Shown here: one piece after another, positions 22,733 through 32,800 of the stretch
Layout of the letters: each line of letters starts with the position of its first letter
Position numbering within the stretch: position 1 is the first letter of the stretch
Assembly (NCBI RefSeq): GCF_021134715.1
Contig: NC_060024.1
Coordinates: forward strand, 558,001-622,000
DNA length: 64,000 bases
Direction of reading: 5' to 3'
Source: Daphnia pulex
Lineage: Eukaryota > Arthropoda > Branchiopoda > Diplostraca > Daphniidae
Translations under genes and position numbers: made by a program
Notes under the pieces: model-generated
The model's database searches: none
Seen by the model: only the letters and a program-made list of their open reading frames with translations
Told to the model about the DNA's origin: nothing

Positions 22733-22897
22733 TGTTAAGTCTTGGTGCGTTTCCATTAAGCCACGCCACTGTATTTCTAGATGAGCCAAACAAGACCACA
22801 AGGATGTGAACAACACGAAGGGGCAAGCGAGACTGCCGTCCTGCTCCCAGGCCCCGCAGCGCCACCACCATCGAACGGGGGAGACAGGGACATAACA
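22733..22897 (-). repeat. Gypsy 2 5' LTR
   Basis: TGTTAAGTCTTGG...GACATAACA on plus, with inverted TGTTA/TAACA ends. It separates copia RNase H codons from the gypsy 2 leader. An apparent C-terminal extension of copia RNase H through this DNA is therefore artefactual. Confidence 0.8.
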
Positions 22898-22902
22898 CTA
22901 TT

Positions 22903-23635
22903 CTTTCACGTAAATCTACCAGGCGAGGTCTTAGAAGTGGTTTTGTCAGCTTGTCAGCCAGTTGGTCTTCAGTACCGATATAAGTCACATTGATGTTGTC
23001 TTATTTTTGCTGATCACGGATTAAGAAATATTTTACTTCAATGTGATTTTTTATGGTGCTCGGGATTTCGAATGAGGTTTATTGAGCTCTGGTTATCGCA
23101 CAACATTTGGACGGTCTTGACTTCACTGTTCTTGATTTCCGAGAGTAACCGCTGTATCCAGATGGCTTCTTTTGCTGTCTCACAAGGCGCTACAAATTCT
23201 GATTCTGTGGTAGACAGAGAGGTACACCGCTGACGCCAACTTGCCCACGATACTGCTCCACCTTGGTAGATGAAAACATATCCGCTTTTGGACTTTCGCG
23301 TATCTAAATCCCCTGCATAGTCAGCGTCTGTATAGCCGGTGAAGTCGTCTTTTGCATTCCCGTTGAAGCAAAGTACATAGTCTGATGTTCCATGTAGATA
23401 GGAGAAAATCCGTTGAACACCTTTTCAATGAGCTGGTCCTAGATTCTGGCAATATTGGGCAACTTGGCTCACCGCAAAGGCAATGTCCGGGCGGGAAAGT
23501 ACCCTTACAGCTTCGTGGTTAGGGACTGCTGTCATCACTTTGGCTGCTGTCTCATCATTGGGGCACATGAGCAACGTGAGCCAGCCGTTTGGATCTGCCG
23601 GTATCACTTTTTCGTTACATTCATTGAGATTGAAT
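22903..23635 (-). pseudogene. Copia RT end and RNase H
   Basis: The minus strand gives VIPADPNGWL, RPDIAFAVSQVAQYCQN, IFSYLHGTSDY, then GYTDADYAGDLDTRKSKSGYVF, TTESEF and TYIGTEDQLADKLTKPL. These are the Ty1/copia RNase H signatures. Frames shift more than once. It ends at DLRERI where gypsy 2 interrupts, and the missing tail is at 18840-18885. Confidence 0.8.
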
Positions 23636-23715
23636 CGACATAAGAGTAAAACAAATTATAGTGATAACCAACCACTCCAAAAACTTTATGTAGATAGGAG
23701 AAGACACTGCTATAC
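23636..23715 (-). other. Intron-like insertion 4 in copia RT (80 bp)
   Basis: On the minus strand the codons for ITKMLK are followed by AAAAG/GTATAGC and then 80 bp of non-copia sequence. Coding resumes with FNLNECNEK. The donor is good. The 3' end reads ...TTATGTCG with CG where AG is expected, so the acceptor looks mutated. Removing exactly these bases restores the frame. Confidence 0.5.
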
Positions 23716-25045
23716 CTTTTTAACATTTTTGTTATTAGATGATGCTGGCTTACATATATCTTGCGCTGGCTTCGATCTCTGACGATATCCAATCCAATGA
23801 AGCGATCTGCTGGTAGGCATCGAATTTGAAAATGAGTTCCAAGGTACTCAGTAATTTCCGTGAGAAGGTGTTTTTTATTGCTCATTACTAATCCGTCATC
23901 AACATAGATTTTCACAATCGTCACTTCTCCCTTTTCATGGCGGAATAGTAGGCATGGGTCGGCTGAGCTTTGTGTTAGAACACATTTCAACAGGAAATCG
24001 TTAAATTTGTTGTGCCAGGCCTTTGGTGCCTGCTTCAGGCCATCTATGCATTTTTTTTTTCAATTTGAATACGTAATTTTCTTGATCCTTGTTGACATAA
24101 CCTTCTGGTTGTTCCATATACAGCTCCTCTTCTAGGTCACCATAGAGGAACGCTGTCTTGATGTCCAACTGAAACATATCCAGATCTTCTTGTCTAGCTA
24201 TGGCTAGGATTAGTCAAAGAGAAGTGTGCTTCACTACAGGAGCAAATGTTTCGTTAGAATCAATACCTCTTCTTTGGCTGTAGCTCTTGGCTACCAGGCG
24301 AGCTTTGTATCAGGTTGCGACTTCATTGTGACCTGGTTTGATCGTAAAGACCCACTTGCTTTTTATTGGGGTTTGATTTGGTGGAAGTGGTACTAGCGTC
24401 CATGTTTCGTTTTCAATTAAAGACGAATATTCTTCTTCCACTGCTTTTTTCCACTGGACTGCCTCCTAGGATGAAAGCACACCTTTGTAGGTAACTGGTT
24501 CTTCGGGATGATCGTCGTATTGCTCCATTGAAATAAAGCTTACGCCTCGTTTTTGATTTTCGATTGTTCTTGAGCGTCGTGGCATATTGTCTGGTCTGGC
24601 GGCAGCTGGTTCGTTTTCGATAGGTGCGACTTCAAGTTGGTAATCAAACTGCACTGCATCGTGAACTGGGACGTCGACATTTGGAATTTCTGCTGGTGGG
24701 TCGTTCGGTATTTCTGCTTCAGGGTCTGCATCTATTCGTTCTTGGTTTTCCATTTGACACACTAGTAGCATGACGCGGAGAAAGGAGACTTCAGAGTCAA
24801 GTTGGGGTCGCATTGTGTCTTCTCCGGGATTACGTGTTTGGCTGATCTTTACTGTGCGAGTTCTTTACTGGACCCCAGATTCTGTAAGCTTTAGATGTGT
24901 CACAGTATCCAACTAGTATTCCTTCGATACTTTTTTCATCAAGTTTCTTCCTCTTTTCATCCGGGATATGAATGAAAACTTGTGAGCCGAATACTTTGAG
25001 GTGTGACAGATCCAGTTTTTCTCCGAACCAAATTTCATATGGGGT
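23716..25045 (-). pseudogene. Copia reverse transcriptase
   Basis: Read leftwards from 25045: ATPYEIWFGEKLDLSHLKVFG (end of the integrase region), then an acidic linker, then RT blocks including KIYVDDGLV near 23900 (YVDD intact) and HFQIRCLPADRFIGLDI. Several stops and shifts occur (for example near 24220, 24300 and 24470), so the copy is dead. Confidence 0.8.
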
Positions 25046-25165
25046 GGCCTGGGTTAAAGGTACACAGAGGTATTATTTTTGTTTAAAATATATATATACA
25101 TATACAATATATATGTATGTATATATTTTTAAAAATTATTGTTTCAGTGCCCGACCACACTCAAA
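25046..25165 (-). other. AT-rich insertion 5 in copia integrase region
   Basis: Between NYSNYIRI and ATPYEIW lies about 120 bp with a (TA)n-rich core (25090-25130). It ends in the good acceptor CTTTAACCCAG before GCCACCCC. No unambiguous GT donor restores the frame, and a TGA follows IRI. It may be an intron-like insertion or a microsatellite expansion. Confidence 0.35.
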
Positions 25166-25217
25166 TTCGTATGTAGTTTGAATAATTGGCAGCTTCGGCC
25201 CAAAGTTCTAATGGGAC

Positions 25218-25284
25218 CTTTAGAGAGAAAAAAAAAATTTTTGCTGATGGTATATTCGTTTCTTTAAAAAAATTGCGTGTGTAC
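25218..25284 (-). other. Intron-like insertion 3 in copia integrase (67 bp)
   Basis: On the minus strand AGAAAA/GTACACACGC opens it and a long T/C tract TTTTTCTCTCTAAAG/GTCCC closes it. Removal joins LLFARK to VPLELWAEA without a gap. The length is not a multiple of three, so only splicing would keep the frame. Confidence 0.75.
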
Positions 25285-25347
25285 TTTTCTCGCAAATAGT
25301 AGGCAGCGAGTTGACTCCATTTCGGTCCTATTATATCTTTCTGAAAC
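25285..25347 (-). pseudogene. Copia integrase segment left of LINE 1
   Basis: Encodes ERYNRTEMESTRCLLFARK, the residues that follow NGVS in copia integrase. The other half is at 30642 on. It includes the left LINE target duplication. Confidence 0.7.
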
Positions 25348-28300
25348 TCTCGACTTTCCGACTCTCTCATGAGACTTCACAGTGCAAAGACATGTTTACC
25401 TAGCTCCACATTTTCTTTGTTTCATTTCGAACGTAAGCAGGCCAAGACTCCCCCCCCCCCAGATAGTCGCCTTCGGGTTCTCTCCTCTTACCGTCAAGAG
25501 CACCTGAGCCCGCAAATCACGCCCCGTCTACAAGGGATCCCCTACCTTCTAAGAAGAATGGACGATCACCCTGACGGGCACGACAACGCCCTGATCGTTG
25601 AACCCAGAACTGTCTCGGGCGAAAATAACCCGGCCTGCTCCTTTTCTTACCCCCTCCTCAACAAACCAGGTCACTCCAACTCCCTCGGCTCTATGTATGG
25701 CACACAAAAAACATGCTGCGCTGACGGCTGCACTGAAGCAGTCTTCGGACGCGCCAAAAAATGCAACACCTGTAAAATCAAGAATAACAAACAAAGCCAC
25801 CCAGACCAACAAGACGTCAACTCTAAACGGAAAGCATCTCCCTCTCTCAACAACTCTCAACCGAAAAAATCGAAACATACTTTCGAATCGCTTGCTTCAG
25901 ACATTGATAGCCAAGACTGGGAAGAACTTCATGATCGCCTCCTCGAAGCCATAGATTTAATCAAATTTGTCGACCAAGAGTGTAACTCGATCAAAGGTGA
26001 GCTCACCTCCACCAAATCCTCCTTCGACCAATACAGAATTGCCTTCGCAGATAAGATGTTCACCTCCATCTGACTCATCCAATCATCCAACATGCGCCTG
26101 GTCCGGTCAGCCAGAATCAACCCAATCACGCCTCAACTTTAATAATAAACACTAGTGACAATGCGACAGATATGGATCTCAAAGAGCTCGACGCTATTCT
26201 CGGCTCGACAGAAAAGGGACCAGTTACAGAAACTTTCTAAAAAAAAGGTTACATCGTCTCTGCATCATAGTGCGCTTGAGAGCGGCAGAGCCAAAGCGAT
26301 CCTTGAGGCAAAGCCCAATCTTGTGCGCACGATCCATACGAAGGATATTTTTTACCCGGCTATCGCTCTCATTATTAATGTCTCCGATCTTCCCACTTTA
26401 CACAAGGAACTTGTACTAAGGAATGACTTTATCGGCTCCAGTCTAAAAAAAATAATCCCCATTTTTAAATCAAAAGTAAACCCTGAGGTCGGACACGTCA
26501 AGCTTCTCTTCGATTCGGCTCCCACTACAAATACAATCATCGAACGCCAAAATGTATCTGCTTTCGGAAAATTCCACGCGGTCAAACTTGACTGGAACAG
26601 GGAGGTTCGTCGCTGTTTCAACTGCCAACAATACGGTCATGTCGCCAAAACGTGCACCGCTTCAGCCGCAAGGTGTGGTTGGTTCGCTTTAGATAACGAC
26701 ACCAGATCCTGCACTCGTTAAGACCCACCTTTCTGCTGCCACTGCAAAGGGAAACATTGCGCCGGTGACCCACACTGTGCCGAACAACTTAAATCAGTAT
26801 AAAGGCTACGTTCAAGGACTGAACAATGACGCACAAGTATCCAGGTATCATGAGTCAATTAAAAATAATCCAAATAAATCTTCAACACAGCAAATTAGCC
26901 TCAGCATCGCTAGCCCAGCTTCTGCTCGACAAACAAATTGATGCTGCAGTCATACAAGAACCTTACGTCTCCGTGCAGCGTATGAAAAAAACTATTTCTC
27001 TACCCGATGTCCCACCTGGTTTCTCTTGTTTCCACAATATCAAAAGCGACTAAATGTTTGGCACAGCAATCATCGCTAAATCTTGTCTCAATGGCACGCT
27101 AATCTCCTCACTCTCTCACAACTGCATAACAGCAATCACCATTCCAACCCCCCAAGACCCTTTCCATATAATAGCTATGTATGCTCGCCCATCAATCCCC
27201 TCGCCGTTCAGCGCATTATCTCTATTACTACTGAACCACCCGTACCTCTTTCCAAATATCATCATCGGCCTCGACAGCAATGCTAAGCACCCTTTATGGA
27301 ACAGCAGATTCGAAGACAAGAAGGGACAAAAGCTGACCAGCATTCTTTCTCGCCTTCCTCTGAGCGTCGCCAACAGACCAATCTCCGAGCTTTCATTTAT
27401 CCCATCTAACACCGCCTTTATCGACATCACTCTCACCGGCGACAATATATCCTGCTCTCAATGGTCCTTCCTGGACTACAACAGTCTATCAGACCACCGG
27501 TACATCACCTACACGATCTCACACAGCTCCTCCCCATTACCAAATTATCCCAAACTTAATCTCTCTTCTTGCAAGTCTCTCCCTAAACTAGCCAACATCA
27601 ATCTCCAAACTCTCGCGTCTTCTCTATCGGCCACGCCCATCATCAACTTCCCTCAGACAACTTGTGAAACGAATATCGACACCACCACTTGTACGCTCAC
27701 AGATCACCTCCAATCTGCCGTATGCTCTGCTGCCATCAAACCAAAAAAAAACTCTCGAAAAAAAGATGCCCTGGTGGTTACCGAAACTCTGGGCTCTTAG
27801 GCATCAGCTTAGAAGAAGCCAAAGCAACTTTTTTCCCGCACAGCACTCAATAAAGCCATTTTTCGTGAAGCGAAAGCAACCTATCAGAGAGAAATAAGAA
27901 AAGCAAAGAAAGAACACTGGATCCGCTTTCGTCAAATCATGAATAACGACCATCAAGCGGCTTTAAAAGAAATCACCAAGAAAGACGCTACTGTGCACCT
28001 GCCAACGTCCGCAATAATAAACGGCATCATTGTAAATGATCAGATGAAGATTCTTAAACACTGCTCCTCGCTGTTTTTTCCGGCAGACCCACCAACGTCT
28101 CCACCCCAGTTTTCATGTCTGGAACGATCGCACAAGTTTATCTCACAGCCCCTTCTTTCTTCACCGGAACCCATAACATCCAACGAACTAGCACTGGCAA
28201 CGTCTTCTTTAAAAATCTCGCCTGCCGCAGGCCCTGATGGTTTTTACGCCGAACTCATAATCAAATGTCTCCCGTTTATCTCTACGGAGTTCCTAGCTTT

Positions 28301-30641
28301 ACTAAATCTCTGTATCGAGTCCTGTTACTTCCCAGCTAGCTGGAAAAACGTAAAGGTTCATATAATTTCAAAGCAAAACAAAAGCGACTACTCCAACCTC
28401 AGCAATTTCCGCCCTATAAGTGAAGTAAACATTCTCGCTAAAGTCTTAGAAAAAATCATCCTCGGCAGACTCAAATGGCACGCCAATCAGTGCAACTGGT
28501 TCCACGACAATCAACATGGTTTCATCCCTGGCAGATCGACAGAAACCGCAGCTCAACAGTTGACAAATCACATCGAGTCAGGTTTTATGACAAATTCAGT
28601 CACGGCAGTTGCCTTTTTAGACATTAAATCTGTTTTTGATACCGCTTGGCACCCAGCGATAATAGACGCTCTCGCGTCAAAAGACTGCCTCCCCTATCTC
28701 GTTAAACTCATCCACAGTTTCCTATCAAATCGGAAAGCAACCCTCACCTCCATCTTCTCTGAAATCACAATCAACATCTCTAATGGCTGCCCGCAAGGAT
28801 CCGTTCTCTCTGCTTTTCTGTGGATCGTTCTCATCGACAATCTTCTCAGACAGACCTTTCCATTTCCTGTCCTCATCATCGCATATGCTGACGATATCAC
28901 TATATCTGTTTCCCACCCAGATCCAAAAATTGCCATCTCTCGTCTCCAATCTGTCTGCAATGCTATCCTTAAGTGGTGTGAATCAGTGAAACTCGTAATC
29001 AACGCGTTGAAAACAAACTTTATGAAAAAAGAAACTGAAAACAAAGTCCCAGCATCCAGAACCAGCCTCTTTTTAGGCCTCACTCTAGACTCAACATTGT
29101 CCTGGCATCAACATATCGAAAAGAAAAACCTTTCTTTTCGCCGCCTATGCTTTCTTATTTACAGATTTGCCAGAAAAAACTGGGGCCTCTCCGCTGCAAG
29201 AATGAAAGCAATCTATAAGGCCCTCATAATTCCGAAATGGCTCTACTGCTGCTCCGTTCGGGCTTCGTCCACCAACAGAAGCGTTATTTGCCGAAAACTA
29301 CGTAGTCTCCAGCGCACCTTTGCCTCTCTCATGACCAGATGCCCCTGCTCCACCTCAACTGAAGCGCTTCTAGTAATCGCTGGGTTCCAACCAATCGACT
29401 ACACCATCCCCCAAATATGTGCCCTCAGATACAGTCTATCCATACCCCACCATATCTTCTCTCCTTCTTCCAAAAATATCGTCCAGCTCATCTTTCACAA
29501 CCCTCTTATCTCTCTCCCGACTGATACGGCCACGCCTTACGTCTCGACCCCGTGGTCATCTCCATCTTGCTTAAAAATCCTGCCAAAGCAGTCCCCAACT
29601 CTACCGGTTTTTGCCCCTTCGCCACAAACCCTTAGAGTTTTCACCGACGGCTCCAAACTCGACGACAAAGTAGGCTATGGTGTCGCAATCTTCGACAAGC
29701 AAGCCCTTCTCAACACCTACAAAGGGCGACTCCCCGTCCGAACATGCCTCCGTTTATCAAGCAGAATCCTCCGCAGTCCTTACCGCTATCCTTTTTATAT
29801 TTGAAAACTACCCGGACATTAAAAAAAATCGAACTCCTATCAGACTCGCTAGCTGCACTGTCATCCATCGTCTCAACTGGCAAAATCACTTCCACAAGAT
29901 TCAAAATAAAAAAACTTCTTGAGTTGCACTCCAAAACCTCGGTGGAGTTCTTTTGGATTCCCAGCCACCAAGGACACAGCGGTAATGAATTAGCAGATGA
30001 GCTGGCCAAAGATGCCACAAACCTTCCTTTTATCACGGACTCAACACCCCACCCCCTCCTGCATAAAAAAACTCATAGAGGCCCACACCACTGCAGCATG
30101 GAACAAAGAATGGTCCCTCTGTAAGAAAGGCGCTATCACTCACGACTTCCTTCCTTCCGTCACCCTCCAGAAACCTCTTGTGTCCCTGTATAATCCATTT
30201 GTAATATGCAAAATAATCTCCGGCCATGCACCACTCAACTACCATCTCCACCACATCGGAAAAGCCCAATCTCCTATGTGCAGCTGCAATCTGGCAGAGG
30301 AATCAACTTGGCACTTCATTTTCGACTGCCCCAACGACAACGTCCCCAGATCAGCTTTTAAATCAACAGTTTTATTAATCACCGGGAAGTGGCCGACCCC
30401 CCCCCCTTCCATCTATAATACAAATCCCGCAGATCCTTTGCACCTTTCAAAATTTTCTAGAACTGTCGTTTCGTCCCCAGCGCCACACTCTCTAATTTTT
30501 TTTCCTAACTGTACATACTCTCCCTCCATTTCAATCACTCGTTCTTTTTCTATATGCTTGTACAGCCACTACTCTGTTTGTCTTGTATTGGGCAACGCTC
30601 GCCCGCGAGGATATGCCCTGAATATATATTTTAAAAAAAAA
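25348..30641 (+). mobile_element. LINE 1, R1/LOA-like non-LTR retrotransposon
   Basis: Flanked by a 12-bp target duplication with one mismatch (TCTTTCTGAAAC at 25336-25347, TCTTCCTGAAAC at 30642-30653) and ending in an A-run. It lies antisense to the copia host and interrupts integrase exactly after NGVS. Two ORF regions: ORF1 with zinc knuckles, ORF2 with endonuclease, RT, RNase H and a terminal zinc motif. The clade call rests on the endonuclease motif style (IIQINLQHSKLA, QEPYV) plus an RNase H. Confidence 0.85.
25558..26800 (+). pseudogene. LINE 1 ORF1 (nucleic-acid-binding, gag-like)
   Basis: The first frame, from the ATG at 25558, has CCADGCTEAVFGRAKKCNTC, a cysteine-rich motif, then lysine-rich and coiled-coil segments, ending at 26073. 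The second frame (26155-26721) has an RRM-like stretch and the knuckle CFNCQQYGHVAKTC, then CCHCKGKHCAGD in a third frame. Two or more shifts break it. Confidence 0.7.
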
Positions 30642-30650
30642 TCTTCCTGA
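26826..30650 (+). pseudogene. LINE 1 ORF2 (endonuclease, RT, RNase H)
   Basis: Endonuclease at 26826-27510: IIQINLQHSKLA, IQEPYVS, GLDSNAKHPLW and LSDHRYITYT, with an in-frame stop at 27051. RT at 27939-29600: RPISEVNILAKVLEKI, GFIPGRSTE, PQGSVLSAFLW and AYADDITIS (the YADD box). RNase H at 29629-30030: VFTDGSK, FFWIPSHQGHSGNELADELAK. A CxCx(8)HxxxxC motif lies near 30277. Shifts occur near 27800 and 29790. The whole frame order is that of an autonomous element. Confidence 0.8.
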
Positions 30651-31177
30651 AACACCATTTTGTTGTGGAGTATAGGCTGCGCTCATCTCGTGACGAATTC
30701 CTTCTTTGTCCAGCCAATCGCTGAAATTTTTTCCTACATATTCACCTCCTTGGTCAGTTCTTAGGGTGTTGACGTATGTTTTTCCTTTTTCGACACGTAA
30801 CCTGGCTGTGTAATTCTTAAACTTCTCTTCCACTTCAGATTTGTGTTTGATGAAATTGATTACATTCCATTCACTGTAATCATCCTTGAAGATCACATAG
30901 TAACGTGATCCTCCCGGTGAAGCCACTTGTATTTGTCCGCATACATCTGAATGTATGAGTTGTCCTATTTCATTGGCTCGATTACGACCGGATGGGAATG
31001 GTAGTCGAGACATCTTCCCTTTCATGCAGTCTGCACAGAGTGGTGCTTAAGTGTCACAGCAGGCTCCAAGATTTAGGCCGTTGACTGCTTGTTCTCGAAA
31101 CATCTTTTGAATGGTGTTGAGGCTGACGTGGCAAAGCCGTTCATGCCACAGTTTGAGAGTTGCCTTTTTATTTTCTG
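30642..31177 (-). pseudogene. Copia integrase core and GAG-pre-integrase
   Basis: Read leftwards: AENKKATLKLWHERLCHVSLN (zinc HHCC region), then GKMSRLPFPSG, LIHSDVCGQIQV (Asp1), LRTDQGGEY (Asp2) and TPQQNGVS just before the Glu, where LINE 1 enters. A stop near 31047 is the only obvious lesion. Confidence 0.8.
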
Positions 31178-31246
31178 CTATAATCGAAAGAAAGAAGAAA
31201 TAATGGTAATACGGATTTTTAAAAAAATTGATTACTATATGTTTAC
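31178..31246 (-). other. Intron-like insertion 2 in copia (69 bp)
   Basis: On the minus strand the exon end CTGACTG is followed by GTAAACATATAG. The insertion ends in TTTCTTTCGATTATAG, then CAGAAAAT. Removing it joins ERALT to AENKK with no residue lost (phase 1). Its donor, polypyrimidine tract and acceptor are all good. Confidence 0.8.
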
Positions 31247-32458
31247 CAGTCAGAGCTCTTTCCTTTGGAACAACCATGATGTTTAGGTGATGCAGGCCTC
31301 TTCCGGCTAACTGGCCAACCATAAAAGTGATTCCATGGCGAGAAAAATAGACTTGCTGGTTGTTGAAGTGAATTTCAGCACCGTTTTCAGTTGCTGTGCC
31401 GATTGAAAATAGGTTGGTCCCGAGTTCTGGTACATAGAGTGCGTCTTTTATTAGTCCAGATCGAGTAATCCCGTCTACTGTAGTTTTGATTCTGATGTTT
31501 CCTCGTCCGTGGACAGGAAGAGAGACACCTCCAACTCCAGAGACAGTCCAGGTCCCTGTATCAATCATCTCGAGTGTGTCAAAAAATTGCTGTTGGTCCG
31601 ACATGTGGGACGTGGCACCAGAATCAGCGAAGAAATCGAGATTGCTTCGTACAGAGAAACTTACGTAACGTTTTTCAGTAGAGATTTGAAGGCTGAAGTC
31701 TTGGTTATTTCGATCTTCCTCATGTTCTGCCACGTGAGCATGCGATCCATTGTTGAGAGACTGCGATTGTTTTTCGTTGCGGATTCTTGTACGACTGGTT
31801 GCGATGAAATGACCTTCTTCATGACAATAGTGACATTCTAACTTTCTTCTTTTTGCATCTGGAGGCCCTCTCCAACCTCCTCTGAATCCTCGGTGTCCTC
31901 TGTGACCACGTTGGCTTCCTCTATAATTCTGTGGTCTCTCTCTGAAGGAGTTTTGTTGATGGTGTGATGAGAAGAAGGCTTCGTCAGCGGGATCACTTCT
32001 TCCATTGTTAAATCTTCTGTTTGTTCTTTCCTCTTTCAAAAGTCTGGTTGTGAGTAGGCTCACCATCTTTTCGTCTTCACGCAGGCTGTCCCATACCGAC
32101 AGAAAGTTTCGAAAACTGGGTGGCAAGGTGCAAATAATCTTGTTTACGATGTCGATCTCAGGGACAGGTTCCCCTAGTTCCTTGAGCTGCTTTACCAGTG
32201 ATTATATAGCGGTGATATGCTGCATTACTTCCTGATCAGAGTTTAATTGCAGCTGAAAAAATTTCTGTTTCAGAAGATGTTTGTTGTCGGCAGCATTTTG
32301 CATGTACTGGTCAGATAGCGGTTTCCACATGCCCATACAGTTTAACAGTTGATGAGCGAATCTCTCATCTCCTCGTTTACATCGGCATACAGAAAACCAA
32401 TAGCGAGAATGTCCTTTCGATTCCATGCTGCAATGGCAGCTCCATTTGTAACCACACC
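31247..32458 (-). pseudogene. Copia gag C-terminal part, nucleocapsid and protease
   Basis: Gag-like segment KHLLKQKFFQLQLNSDQEV (about 32300-32220), nucleocapsid knuckle CHYCHEEGH (about 31830) and protease FADSGATSHM (about 31620), a normal DSG active site. The frame from 32126 to 31247 is open for about 290 codons, so decay here is slight. Confidence 0.8.
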
Positions 32459-32538
32459 CTCTCGGTCTTACGCATGTTTGGTGAGAATTCAGAACATAAA
32501 TTAGGTTGTAATTTACTGTGTTGAAGTTGATATCTTAC
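32459..32538 (-). other. Intron-like insertion 1 in copia gag (80 bp)
   Basis: The donor GTTGAA/GTAAGATATC is near consensus. The proposed acceptor GAGAG/GGTGTG lacks a clear pyrimidine tract. Removal joins ATKPVE to GVVTNGAAIAAWNRKD in frame. Confidence 0.55.
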
Positions 32539-32706
32539 TTCAACCGGTTTGGTGGCGTTGTTCTCTACGATCTCTGTGAGGCCATGCTGACGAAACAGCA
32601 GCCATACTCCATACTTCTACGATGGGCAATTCTTTCCATTAAACTTTGGAATGTGACTCACTTCCTTTGAAATGTTCTCTCCTTCTTGTTGGTTTGCATT
32701 TGCCAT
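32539..32706 (-). pseudogene. Copia gag N-terminus
   Basis: Starts with the ATG at 32706, about 25 bp inside the primer site. It encodes IPKFNGKN, then KYGVWLLFRQHGLTEIV as in copia-type gag. TAG at 32617-32619 replaces the usual tryptophan before KYGVW. Confidence 0.75.
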
Positions 32707-32731
32707 CTTGTTTATCTGCAGGTTCTGCGGA

Positions 32732-32745
32732 CTGCGCCCATAACC
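32732..32745 (-). promoter_or_regulatory. Copia primer-binding site (iMet half-tRNA)
   Basis: On the minus strand GGTTATGGGCGCAG directly follows the LTR end. It differs at one base from the site at 259-272 and from the complement of initiator tRNA-Met. Confidence 0.65.
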
Positions 32746-32800
32746 TGTTGAAAAATAAACAAGGTACACAGTTTTATCACTAAGCAAGGGACTCTCTATA
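32746..32800 (-). repeat. Copia 5' LTR remnant
   Basis: Matches the first 55 bp of 18427-18839 with a few changes and then stops. The remaining 360 bp of LTR are gone, replaced by the block starting at 32801. Confidence 0.8.

Larger units (their letters stand above)
18891..22897 (-). mobile_element. Gypsy retrotransposon 2, inserted in copia RNase H, 3' LTR deleted
   Basis: CTATT occurs directly outside both ends (18886-18890 and 22898-22902), a perfect 5-bp target duplication inside the copia RNase H codon run. The right end is a complete 165-bp LTR. The left end keeps only the last 7 bases of an LTR (TGTTAAG on plus) joined to integrase-linker sequence, so a deletion removed most of integrase and the 3' LTR. 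Confidence 0.85.
18427..32800 (-). mobile_element. Copia retrotransposon with nested gypsy 2 and LINE 1
   Basis: A 413-bp 3' LTR (18427-18839) with TGTTG...CAACA ends abuts a polypurine tract. A 55-bp remnant of the 5' LTR (32746-32800) abuts an initiator-Met half-tRNA primer site. Order on the minus strand is gag, protease, integrase, RT and RNase H. The copia frame runs across both guest insertions: LRERI resumes as GVVSVKDLG across gypsy 2, and NGVSE resumes as RYNRTEM across LINE 1. It also holds several intron-like insertions. Confidence 0.85.

Noticed and set aside
22741..22905. C-terminal extension of copia RNase H
   Set aside because: The open frame continues past LRERI, but the DNA there is the 165-bp LTR of gypsy 2, shown by TGTTA/TAACA ends and the CTATT duplication.
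25090..25130. Promoter TATA cluster
   Set aside because: It is a (TA)n microsatellite inside dead copia sequence.
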